A stretch of DNA of 64,000 nucleotides from Paraburkholderia madseniana (GTDB taxonomy: Bacteria > Pseudomonadota > Gammaproteobacteria > Burkholderiales > Burkholderiaceae). Under the pieces are notes generated by a model, which was not told where the DNA came from, searched no databases, and was given only the letters and a program-made list of their open reading frames with translations. Within the stretch, counting starts at the first letter, position 1, and every line of letters starts with the position of its first letter. The stretch covers positions 1 through 64,000 of the forward strand of contig NZ_VOSW01000004.1 of NCBI RefSeq assembly GCF_009690905.1, read 5' to 3'. The position numbers and the translations under genes are program-made. Below, piece by piece: positions 47,596 to 55,947 of the stretch.

Positions 47596-48813
47596 ATGGA
47601 TTTGCGAGAAAGTGACGACGATAAGGTCTTTCGCGCATCGGTGCGGGAGTTTGTGACGGCCCGGCTACCCACGGAGATTCGCGACCGCGTGCTGAATTTC
47701 CGCCACGTGCCGCGCGACGACTACGTGCGCTGGCAGCGCATCCTCGCGGCCAATGGCTGGGGCGCGCCGGCGTGGCCGGTCGAATACGGCGGCGCGGGCT
47801 GGAACGCTACGCAGCGCAATATCTTCGATGAAGAGTGCTTTACCGCAGGTGCGCCGCGTCAGATGCCGTTCGGTCTGTCGATGGTCGGGCCCGTGCTGCA
47901 AAAATTCGGCACGCCCGCGCAGCGCGACTATTTTCTGCCACGCATCGTGTCGATGGAGGACTGGTGGTGTCAGGGCTATTCGGAGCCGGGCGCGGGCTCC
48001 GATCTCGCTTCGTTGAAGACGCGCGCCGAGTGCGTTCCACGCGACGGCAAGCCGTTCTATATCGTCAATGGACAGAAGATCTGGACTTCGTTTGCACAGT
48101 GGGCGAACTGGATTTTCTGTCTCGTACGCACCCACAGCGATGGCCGCCCGCAGGAAGGCATTTCGTTTCTACTGATCGACATGAAGACGCCCGGCATTAC
48201 CGTGCGGCCGATCAGAACGCTCGATGGCGGCCATGACGTCAACGAGGTGTTCTTCGAAAACGTCGAAGTGCCGGATGGCAATCTTGTCGGAGAAGAGCAT
48301 CGTGGCTGGGCGATCGCCAAATATCTGCTCGGCCATGAGCGCACCAATATTGCGGGGCTCGGCAACTGCAAACGCTTCATGCTCCGGCTGAAGGAAATCG
48401 CGCGGACTGAACGGAAGCACGGCAAGCCGCTGATCGACGATATCCGTTTCCGCGACCGGATCGCGAAGGTCGAGATCGATCTGATCGCGCACGAATGGTC
48501 GTTGTTGCGGGCGATTTCCGCCGAGTCGGCCGGCCGTCCGCTGGGACCCGAGGCCTCGGTGCTGAAAATCCGCGGTTCGGAAATCCAGCAGGAACTCACC
48601 GAGCTGATCATGGCGTGCGCGGGGCCCTACGCGGTGCCGTTTGTACCGCAGGCGCTCGAGCCGGATTGGAGCGAAGGCGCGGATGCCACGGCGCATGGCG
48701 AACTGCTCAACGCGCTGGCGCCGCACTATCTGGACTGGCGCAAGATCTCGATCTACGGCGGTTCCACTGAGATTCAGAAAAATATCATCGCCAAACTCGC
48801 GCTTGGCATCTGA
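47596..48813 (+). CDS. acyl-CoA dehydrogenase, large subunit (PimC-like), pair 3
   Basis: A 405-aa dehydrogenase with CQGYSEPGAGSDLASL and NGQKIWTSFAQ. The C-terminal loop is YGGSTEIQKNI, Gly in place of the EGT Glu. The ATG at 47596 has AGGAGAGG upstream; a TTG one codon earlier is not needed. The small partner follows after 9 nt. Confidence 0.88.
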   Translation: MDLRESDDDKVFRASVREFVTARLPTEIRDRVLNFRHVPRDDYVRWQRILAANGWGAPAWPVEYGGAGWNATQRNIFDEECFTAGAPRQMPFGLSMVGPVLQKFGTPAQRDYFLPRIVSMEDWWCQGYSEPGAGSDLASLKTRAECVPRDGKPFYIVNGQKIWTSFAQWANWIFCLVRTHSDGRPQEGISFLLIDMKTPGITVRPIRTLDGGHDVNEVFFENVEVPDGNLVGEEHRGWAIAKYLLGHERTNIAGLGNCKRFMLRLKEIARTERKHGKPLIDDIRFRDRIAKVEIDLIAHEWSLLRAISAESAGRPLGPEASVLKIRGSEIQQELTELIMACAGPYAVPFVPQALEPDWSEGADATAHGELLNALAPHYLDWRKISIYGGSTEIQKNIIAKLALGI

Positions 48814-48822
48814 GGACACGTC

Positions 48823-49956
48823 ATGGATTTCACGCTCGTTGAAGAGCAGCAGATGCTGGCCGACCTGGTGGGCCGCTTCGTGGAGAAGGAATATTCATTC
48901 GAGGCGCGGCGCAAGCTATCGGCGACGCCGCGCGGCTGGTCCGAACAGCATTGGAACACGTTGGCCGATATGGGTCTCTTCGCGCTCAACGTTCCGGACG
49001 AATACGGCGGGATGAACGCGGGCGTGGCAGAGACAATGATCGTGATGGAGGCGTTGGGTCGGGGTTTGGTACTGGAGCCCTATCTCTCGACCGCGGTGCT
49101 TGGCGCGCGGCTGATCAGCCACGCCGGCACCGATGCACAAAAAGAGCGCTGGCTGCCCGAGCTTGCGGCTGGCCGTGTGAAAACGGCGTTGGCCACGCTT
49201 GAGCCTGGCGCGCGATTCGATCTGTCGAACGTAACAACGGCCGCCAGGTCTTCGAGCGAGGGTTTTGTCATCGATGGTCGCAAAGGCGTGGTCTTGCACG
49301 GCGATAGCGCCGATCTGCTGCTGGTGTCGGCGCGGACTTCCGGGGCGCAGGACGACACCACCGGCATCACGCTGTTCGCGATCGACCCGAAGACACCGGG
49401 CGTCACGCTCAGAGGTTTCCCGGCGCTGGACGGGCAGCGGGTCGCCGAAGTGCACTTCTCGGGCGTATCGATCGAGTCCGAAGCGGTGCTGGGCGTGATC
49501 GGCAACGGCTATGGCCTGCTGGAATGGACCGTCGACCACGGGCTGTTCGCGCTATGCGCGGAAGCGGTTGGAACCATGGCGAAGCTCGCCGAGATGACCT
49601 ACGACTACCTGCGCACGCGCACCCAGTTCGGCAGACCCATCGGCGAGTTCCAGGCGCTTCAGCATCGCGCGGCCGACATCCTGACGGCGGTCGAGCAGGC
49701 CCGCTCGGTGGTGTACTTCGCAGCATCGCGGCTGGCCGGAGCGGATGCCGACGAGCGGCGCCGGGCGCTGTCCGCCGCCAAGAACCTGATCGGCCGGTGT
49801 GGGCGGTTCGTCGGCCAGCAGGCGGTGCAGTTGCACGGCGGAATGGGCATGACCGAAGAACTTCCAGTCGGCTGGTACTTCAAGCGGCTGACCTGCATTG
49901 ATATGACATGGGGTGATGCCGAGCACCATCTCGAGCGCTACGGGACGCACCTGTAA
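48823..49956 (+). CDS. acyl-CoA dehydrogenase, small subunit (PimD-like), pair 3
   Basis: A 377-aa ACAD-fold protein starting MDFTLVEEQQML, with RTQFGRPIGEFQALQHRAADI and QLHGGMGMTEELPVGWYFKR. The loop equivalent to EGT reads MTWGDAEHHL. It is the last gene of the 14-gene rightward operon; the 3' flank has a T-rich run (49976-49987) without a convincing hairpin. Confidence 0.87.
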   Translation: MDFTLVEEQQMLADLVGRFVEKEYSFEARRKLSATPRGWSEQHWNTLADMGLFALNVPDEYGGMNAGVAETMIVMEALGRGLVLEPYLSTAVLGARLISHAGTDAQKERWLPELAAGRVKTALATLEPGARFDLSNVTTAARSSSEGFVIDGRKGVVLHGDSADLLLVSARTSGAQDDTTGITLFAIDPKTPGVTLRGFPALDGQRVAEVHFSGVSIESEAVLGVIGNGYGLLEWTVDHGLFALCAEAVGTMAKLAEMTYDYLRTRTQFGRPIGEFQALQHRAADILTAVEQARSVVYFAASRLAGADADERRRALSAAKNLIGRCGRFVGQQAVQLHGGMGMTEELPVGWYFKRLTCIDMTWGDAEHHLERYGTHL

Positions 49957-49990
49957 CGCGGCGGCGTGCGCTTTTGTCCCGTTTTTTATG

Positions 49991-50037
49991 TTGTTCCAGT
50001 ATCAGAAAATGTATGATACATATGTGAACGTCATTCA
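49991..50037 (+). promoter_or_regulatory. promoter and island operator F (P450)
   Basis: TTGTTC (49991-49996), 18-nt spacer, GATACA (50015-50020), with TATGAT (50012-50017) as an alternative -10. The operator TGAACGTCATTCA (50025-50037) differs from the reverse-complement consensus at one base. Confidence 0.65.
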
Positions 50038-50103
50038 GAAAATTGTCGGCGTGGCGATTGTGTGAGCCAGCCAGCTGGTCCGGAATCACGAAGGAGACAT
50101 CGA

Positions 50104-51330
50104 ATGTCAGAGAGCAATCAACGCGCGACGCCTGAAGTGGCGCCTATTCCCGCGCACGTGCCGACGCAACTGGTGGTCGACTTCGACATATACAATCCGC
50201 CCGGCGCCGCCGACGACTATCATCTCGCGCTCAAGAAACTGCACGACCCCGCCGTGCCTGACATCTTCTGGACGCCGCGTAACGGCGGCCACTGGATCGC
50301 GACGCGCGGTGACGACATCTACCGCATCTTCAAGGAATACGAGCAATTTTCGTCGCGCCAATTGACGGTGCCGTTGGTCGACCACGCGCCGCTGCCGCCA
50401 ATCTTTTTCGACCCGCCCGAACACACCGGCTACCGCGCGCTGATTGCGCCTGCCTTCATGCCGCAAGCGATCAGCAAGCTCGAGGAAAAGGCGCGCGAAA
50501 TGACAATCGAGCTGATCGAAGGCTTTTATTCGCGGGGCGAGTGCGAGTTCGTCTCCGAGTTCGCGCAACATCTGCCCATCGGCATTTTCATGGACATGGT
50601 GGCGCTGCCCTCGGAAGATCGCGACTATTTGCTGGGCCTGGCGGACAAGATGGTGCGGCCTGCTTCCTCCGGGCAGAAGCTTGAAGCGCTCGGCGCGATC
50701 TTCGAATATCTCGGCGTAAAAATCGCCGAGCGCCGGGCGAATCCGGGCGACGATCTGATCAGCCGGATCGTTCAATCGAAGATTGACGGTCGTGATCTGA
50801 GCGATCAGGAGCTTAAGGGGCTGTGCGGGCTCGTCCTGATCGGCGGCCTCGATACGGTCGCCTCTGCGATGGGCTTCATCGCGAACTTCCTCGCGGGAAG
50901 CCCCGCGCATCGCAAACATCTGATCGACCACCCGGACCTGACGCAAAAAGCGGTCGATGAGTTGTTGCGCCGCTTTCCGGTGGTCAACCAGGGACGTCAG
51001 GTCGCGCATGACTTCGAATACCAGGGCGTGCAGATGAAGGCCGGCGACATGATCGTCATACCGACAACCCTGCACGGTCTGGACGAGCGCAAGTTCCAGA
51101 ATCCGCTCGAAGTCGACTTCAACCGTCCGACACCGATTCATTCCACCTTTGGCAATGGGGCGCATCGTTGTCCGGGCTCATTCCTCGCCCGCGTCGAGAT
51201 CAAGGTGTTCCTCCAGGAGTGGCTCAAACGCATCCCCGATTTTTCGCTCAGGCCCGGCGCCAAAGCCGGTGTGCATGGCGGCGTCAACGGCACGCTCTAC
51301 CACTTGCCGCTGGTCTGGGACGTGAAATGA
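50104..51330 (+). CDS. cytochrome P450, P450cam-like class
   Basis: A 408-aa soluble bacterial P450. The heme-binding loop is FGNGAHRCPGS with ligand C356; the I-helix reads LIGGLDTVASAMG, and the K-helix ExxR appears as DELLRRF (E-L-L-R). By eye it is nearest to the camphor hydroxylase (CYP101-type) group. Redox partners are not encoded nearby. It probably hydroxylates a terpenoid- or alicyclic-type substrate. The ATG at 50104 has AAGGAG 7 nt upstream. It forms a single-gene unit. Confidence 0.92.
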   Translation: MSESNQRATPEVAPIPAHVPTQLVVDFDIYNPPGAADDYHLALKKLHDPAVPDIFWTPRNGGHWIATRGDDIYRIFKEYEQFSSRQLTVPLVDHAPLPPIFFDPPEHTGYRALIAPAFMPQAISKLEEKAREMTIELIEGFYSRGECEFVSEFAQHLPIGIFMDMVALPSEDRDYLLGLADKMVRPASSGQKLEALGAIFEYLGVKIAERRANPGDDLISRIVQSKIDGRDLSDQELKGLCGLVLIGGLDTVASAMGFIANFLAGSPAHRKHLIDHPDLTQKAVDELLRRFPVVNQGRQVAHDFEYQGVQMKAGDMIVIPTTLHGLDERKFQNPLEVDFNRPTPIHSTFGNGAHRCPGSFLARVEIKVFLQEWLKRIPDFSLRPGAKAGVHGGVNGTLYHLPLVWDVK

Positions 51331-51574
51331 ACCCCATGTGATGACGATCGACGGCCTCCCTGGTCGCATTTCGTCAGACATCCCGAGGTGGGCAGCCACA
51401 ACAGGTCTGTTTGTCCTATTGTGACGGGCCCGGCGCAGCCGTTATCCCCATTCGCCAGCCGCGCGAATCGATCCCGCATGGGTGACTTTAGACGGATTCC
51501 TAACGTCTCAGGCGGCTGCTCAATACCTCAGTCCAGCGGTGTGCAAGGGTCCCGATTTCTACTGGAAAACACTA

Positions 51575-51618
51575 TTGACACCCCACTACGCGGTGTTTAT
51601 CATTTTGAACAGCATTCA
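51575..51618 (+). promoter_or_regulatory. promoter and island operator G (DUF1302 module)
   Basis: Near-consensus TTGACA (51575-51580), 17-nt spacer and TATCAT (51598-51603), then TGAACAGCATTCA (51606-51618). The remaining 51331-51574 stretch contains no gene or site that I can support. Confidence 0.8.
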
Positions 51619-51709
51619 AGTATTAGATGAACTTGAAATGTGGGAAGCAAGTCGACGCGAAAAATACAACGAATAGAAGTCGTGTGAATGTCCTCGCGGA
51701 GGAGACAAA

Positions 51710-53353
51710 ATGAATCGGATTTCCAAAGGCGGGGCCGTTTGCCGGCGTCGTTTTGAAGTGATGTTGCTGGTTGGTGTTTGCGGCAGTTTTGCGAACGGAG
51801 CGCAGGCGTTCACGTTTACGACGCCTAATCCGGACATTGAGATGGATCTGGATACGACGGTTCGTGCGAACTATGGGTTACGGCTTCAGGGCATCAACTC
51901 GGCGATCGGTAACAACCCGAGCTACGACGAAGGCGACAACACCTTCAGGCGCTACCAGACCATACTCGCGCGGCTCGACGTGACGAGCGAATTCGACTTC
52001 AAGTACAAGGGGACGACCGGCTTCCGGTTCAGTGTTGCGGGCTGGTACGACGCGGCCTATTCGAGCAAGGACAAGAGCGGGCCGGGTCTCGAAAGTGTTG
52101 CGAACTACCCGGGGAATAACTACACCAGCTACATCAAGAAGTACTACATCGGACCGTCGGCGGAGGTGCGCGACGCGTTCGGATTCACCACCGTCAATGC
52201 GGGCCCCGTTCCGATTGACATCAAGGTAGGGCGCCTCGCGCAAATCTGGGGGCAGTCGCTGATCGGCAGCGTGGGCGGCGTCAACTCGGTTGCGGTATCG
52301 CAGGCTCCGCAAAATCTGATTGCCGCGACGCAAAGCCCCGGGGCATCGCTGAAGGAACTGTCGCTGCCGACCGGGCAGGTCGCCATGTCGGCCCAGTTGA
52401 CCGAGCGGATGCAATTGAGCGGCTACTACTCGTTCGAATGGGCGCACGACCGCTATCCTGAAGGCGGCACCTATTTCGGCGGTTCAGATTCCATCGACTA
52501 CGGGCCGCCGATCGCCGCGTATGCGGGGCCGAACTTCCCAATCTACAACGTCAGGGGCCCGCAAGGCAAGATTGGGGACTTCGGGGTTGAAACCAAGTAT
52601 CGCCTTGAAAAATTCTCGAGCACGGTCGAGCTGACCTATCGCCGCTTCAGCTACAAGACACCGTGGTTCGCCCAGTTTAATCCGAACAATTTCACGACCG
52701 AGGATATCTACGCGAACAAGGTTCAATTGCTGGGCCTCGGCGTGAACAGCACGATTGGCGGCACGGCGGTCGGCGCAGAGGTGTCGTATCGCCGCAATAC
52801 GCCGTTGGCTTCGGCCGGCAGCGCCACACCGGGCACGCTCGAAGGCGCGCGTGGTGACACGTTGCACGCACTGCTCAACACAACCACATACCTCGGTAAG
52901 ACACCGCTCTGGAACGAGGCGCCGCTCGCCATGGAAATCGCGGTGGCCCACCTGCTCAGGGTGACTTCGGGCGCGCAGAACTTCAATGCGCCGGGTTACT
53001 CCGCCGCTTGCACGAAAGCAGCCGATGCGGTCGCGCTGGGTTGCGCGACGAAAAATTACTACACCTTTGGTGTGTCGTTCACGCCGCACTGGAACCAGGT
53101 GTTTCCCGGCGTCGATCTCGACCTGCCGATGTTCGTACAATGGAACATCCACGGCAATACACCGACTGTCGATGGCGGTAACCAGGGCAGCAACATCTAC
53201 CAGGTAGGCCTGCAATTCACGATCTACAACAAGCACATCGTGAATCTCACCTACACGGGTTATACCAACTGGAAGAAAACAGCGACCAATGTCAACGGCG
53301 CGCCATATTCCGACAAGGGCTGGATCGGGATCACCTATCAGACCACGCTTTAA
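51710..53353 (+). CDS. DUF1302-family outer-membrane protein
   Basis: A 547-aa protein with a signal peptide (cleavage likely after GAQA, residue about 32) and a long, Gly/Tyr/Asn-rich sequence of alternating polar and hydrophobic strands typical of beta-barrels, ending in a hydrophobic strand with YQTTL. DUF1302 proteins co-occur with DUF1329 and RND genes in clusters for steroids and other hydrophobic compounds. A role in uptake or surface handling of the substrate is inferred. GGAGGAG precedes the ATG. Confidence 0.88.
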   Translation: MNRISKGGAVCRRRFEVMLLVGVCGSFANGAQAFTFTTPNPDIEMDLDTTVRANYGLRLQGINSAIGNNPSYDEGDNTFRRYQTILARLDVTSEFDFKYKGTTGFRFSVAGWYDAAYSSKDKSGPGLESVANYPGNNYTSYIKKYYIGPSAEVRDAFGFTTVNAGPVPIDIKVGRLAQIWGQSLIGSVGGVNSVAVSQAPQNLIAATQSPGASLKELSLPTGQVAMSAQLTERMQLSGYYSFEWAHDRYPEGGTYFGGSDSIDYGPPIAAYAGPNFPIYNVRGPQGKIGDFGVETKYRLEKFSSTVELTYRRFSYKTPWFAQFNPNNFTTEDIYANKVQLLGLGVNSTIGGTAVGAEVSYRRNTPLASAGSATPGTLEGARGDTLHALLNTTTYLGKTPLWNEAPLAMEIAVAHLLRVTSGAQNFNAPGYSAACTKAADAVALGCATKNYYTFGVSFTPHWNQVFPGVDLDLPMFVQWNIHGNTPTVDGGNQGSNIYQVGLQFTIYNKHIVNLTYTGYTNWKKTATNVNGAPYSDKGWIGITYQTTL

Positions 53354-53392
53354 CCAAAGCCGACTATCTGGTACTTCAGAGGACATTCGCAA

Positions 53393-54754
53393 ATGAACAT
53401 CCCAAGGTTAGTGACGGCTGTATTGATCGCCGCCACCTATGGTTCCACAGTGCACGCATCCGTATCGGCCGAAGAAGCCGCCAAGCTGGGCACGACGCTC
53501 ACAGTGTTCGGCGCGGACGCCGCGGCCAGCGCGGACGGACAGATTCCGGCATACACCGGAGGAGTGACCAAGGCGCCTGCGGAATCTAAGCTTAATAGCG
53601 GCAAGTGGTTTGATCCGTTTGCCGGCGAAAAGCCGATTCTGACGATCACCGCGCAGAACTGGCAGGAATACTCGGACAAGCTGAGCGAGTCGTCCAAGGA
53701 ACTGTTCAAGCGCTTTCCCGATTACAAGATGATGGTCTATCCGACCCATCGCAGTGCATCGTTTCCGGACTGGTACGGTGAAAATTGCAAGATCAATGCG
53801 GTGCAGGCCAAGTTGACCAACGGCGGGCAGGATATCGAAGGCGCCTTTGGCTGTATTCCTTTCCCGATTGCGAAGACAGGCGAGGAAGCGCTCTGGAATT
53901 ACATCATGCGTTTCGTCGGAACCAGGCAAAAGAACTTCGTCAATACCTGGCTGATGGACAGTTCGGGCAACCCGGTGCTGACGGGCTCGTTTAAAAGCAG
54001 CATCTATTTTCCGTACTACGATCCCACGCTCGGCCGGGACGGGTTCAAGAAATCGGATGGCGTCTGGTACCAGGTGATGAACGATTACGCCGCGCCCGCG
54101 CGCCTGAAGGGCGAGACATCGCTGTTCTGGGACTACACCGCGAGTTCGCGTGACTGGCCGGGCTGGTCGTATTCGCCGGGCCAGCGCCGCACGCGCGTCG
54201 CCCCTGATCTCGCTTACGATACGCCTAACCCAGGCTACTCGGGCGTGATCACGATGGACGATATCCAACTGATGTACGGCAAGCTCGATCGCTGGAAGGT
54301 CAAGATGCTCGGCACCAAGGAAATGTACATTCCGTACAACGGATACAAGTGGCAGTACGCGACCTCGGACAAGGACATGCTGACACCGCATTTCCCCAAT
54401 GCCAACCTGATTCGCTGGGAACTGCACCGCGTGCGTGTGCTTGAACTGACGCTCAAACCCGGTGCGCGGCACCTGTACAGCAAAAAGATCCTCTATACGG
54501 ACGAGGATCTGGGCGGTGGCATGATGGATGCCTATGATCAGGCCGGCAAACTATATCGAGGCGGCTTTGCCGATACGGTACCGGCCTACGACGCCCAGGT
54601 TCCGTATTCACTCGGCAACTGGTTCTTCGACTTCAATAGCGGGGTGTATCTGCTGGGCAGTCATCCTGCGGACACCTCCGGCATTTTCTTCAACGTGGAC
54701 TTTCCCAACGGGTTTTTCACGCCTGAACGAATGCAGTCGACTGGCATCCGCTGA
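53393..54754 (+). CDS. DUF1329-family exported protein
   Basis: A 453-aa protein with a short N-terminal signal peptide (cleavage after VHA, about residue 20) and the DUF1329 hallmarks: TTLTVFGADAAASADGQIPAYTGG near the N-terminus, then the Tyr/Trp-rich central part. The LolA/LolB-like fold proposed for this family suggests periplasmic carriage of a lipophilic ligand. It follows DUF1302 by 39 nt. Confidence 0.88.
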   Translation: MNIPRLVTAVLIAATYGSTVHASVSAEEAAKLGTTLTVFGADAAASADGQIPAYTGGVTKAPAESKLNSGKWFDPFAGEKPILTITAQNWQEYSDKLSESSKELFKRFPDYKMMVYPTHRSASFPDWYGENCKINAVQAKLTNGGQDIEGAFGCIPFPIAKTGEEALWNYIMRFVGTRQKNFVNTWLMDSSGNPVLTGSFKSSIYFPYYDPTLGRDGFKKSDGVWYQVMNDYAAPARLKGETSLFWDYTASSRDWPGWSYSPGQRRTRVAPDLAYDTPNPGYSGVITMDDIQLMYGKLDRWKVKMLGTKEMYIPYNGYKWQYATSDKDMLTPHFPNANLIRWELHRVRVLELTLKPGARHLYSKKILYTDEDLGGGMMDAYDQAGKLYRGGFADTVPAYDAQVPYSLGNWFFDFNSGVYLLGSHPADTSGIFFNVDFPNGFFTPERMQSTGIR

Positions 54755-54852
54755 TACCTTGCGCGGGCCGGCAGCATAGCCTCGAAAGGCAGGGCCGCAG
54801 CGGGTTTCGCCCGGTGCGGCCAGCGAGTATCAGGCGAGCACAAGGAGACATG

Positions 54853-55929
54853 ATGCTGAGTACCTCTATGAACGTGGCGGTGTCGGCGCTTGCGCTGACC
54901 CTCGCGTTGACCGTTTCGCAGCCGGCGCTTGCCGCGTTCGCCGATCCGATCGATACGCCGGCCACCGCCAACCCACATGCGCAGACCGCACCGCTGCTCG
55001 CCGTGGCCCGTGCCGGCGACCGGCTGGTCGCGGTCGGCTTACGCGGACTGATCGTCCTGTCCGACGACAATGGCGGGACCTGGCGCCAGGTTTCCGCGCC
55101 GGTGAGCTCGGATCTGGTCTCGGTGTATTTCGTTTCGCCGCGCGCGGGTTGGGCGACCGGTCAGGACGGCATCGTTTTGCACACCGCGGACGGCGGCGCG
55201 ACATGGACGAAGCAACTCGACGGCCGGTCGGCGGCCGCCTTGATGCTGGCCTATTACCAGAAGCGGGACCAGTCGGACCCGAAGGTTGCGGCCGGACTCG
55301 AGGAAGCGCGGCGCTTCGTCAACGACGGTCCGGGGCGGCCGTTTCTGTCGGCCTGGTTCGATAACGAGCGCACGGGCTTCATCATCGGTTCATTCAATAT
55401 CATCTTCAGGACCGACGATGGCGGGGCCAGTTGGACACCGTGGTTCGACCACACCGAAAACGAACAGGACGCACTGAACCTGCATGCGATACGCAGAATC
55501 GGCAACGCGCTGTATGTGGTCGGTGAACAGGGACTGGTCATGCGCCTCGACGAGACCTCGCAACAGTTCGTCAAGGTCTCGGTGCCGTACAAGGGCAGCT
55601 TTTTTGGCATCGTCGGCACGCCTGACAATCTGATTCTCTATGGCCTGCGTGGCAATGCGATGCGCAGCGTGGACGGCGGGCAGACCTGGATCAAGGTCGG
55701 CATTCCCGGCGAAGCCAGTCTGCTGGGCGGCGCGCGTCTTGCCGACGGGCGGCTTGCGTTGTTCAGCCAGGATGGGCGTGTGCTGATCAGCACGGACGGC
55801 GGCGCCAGCTTCAGTGCGGCGAATGCGGCGGGGCAGGCGTGGTCGCTCTGGGACGGTACGAGCCTCGCTCGCGGCGGCATCGTGGTAGTGGGCGCCGGGG
55901 GCGTAAAGAACGTCGGGGTACTCAAGTGA
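54853..55929 (+). CDS. YCF48-like beta-propeller protein, exported
   Basis: A 358-aa protein with a signal peptide (LALTLALTVSQPALA, cleavage near residue 27) and repeated Asp-Gly-Gly-x-x-W motifs (DDNGGTWRQV, ADGGATWTKQ, DDGGASWTPW, VDGGQTWIKV) of BNR/YCF48 propeller blades. Homologues sit between DUF1329 and RND genes in similar clusters; the function is unknown. ATG codons at 54850 and 54853 both follow AAGGAG; the second has the better spacing. Confidence 0.85.
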   Translation: MLSTSMNVAVSALALTLALTVSQPALAAFADPIDTPATANPHAQTAPLLAVARAGDRLVAVGLRGLIVLSDDNGGTWRQVSAPVSSDLVSVYFVSPRAGWATGQDGIVLHTADGGATWTKQLDGRSAAALMLAYYQKRDQSDPKVAAGLEEARRFVNDGPGRPFLSAWFDNERTGFIIGSFNIIFRTDDGGASWTPWFDHTENEQDALNLHAIRRIGNALYVVGEQGLVMRLDETSQQFVKVSVPYKGSFFGIVGTPDNLILYGLRGNAMRSVDGGQTWIKVGIPGEASLLGGARLADGRLALFSQDGRVLISTDGGASFSAANAAGQAWSLWDGTSLARGGIVVVGAGGVKNVGVLK

Positions 55930-55947
55930 TCGCGGCAAAGGGAGCAC

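Noticed and set aside
51482..51676. 64-codon frame upstream of the DUF1302 gene
   Set aside because: It runs across the predicted promoter and operator G, has no ribosome site and no recognisable similarity.
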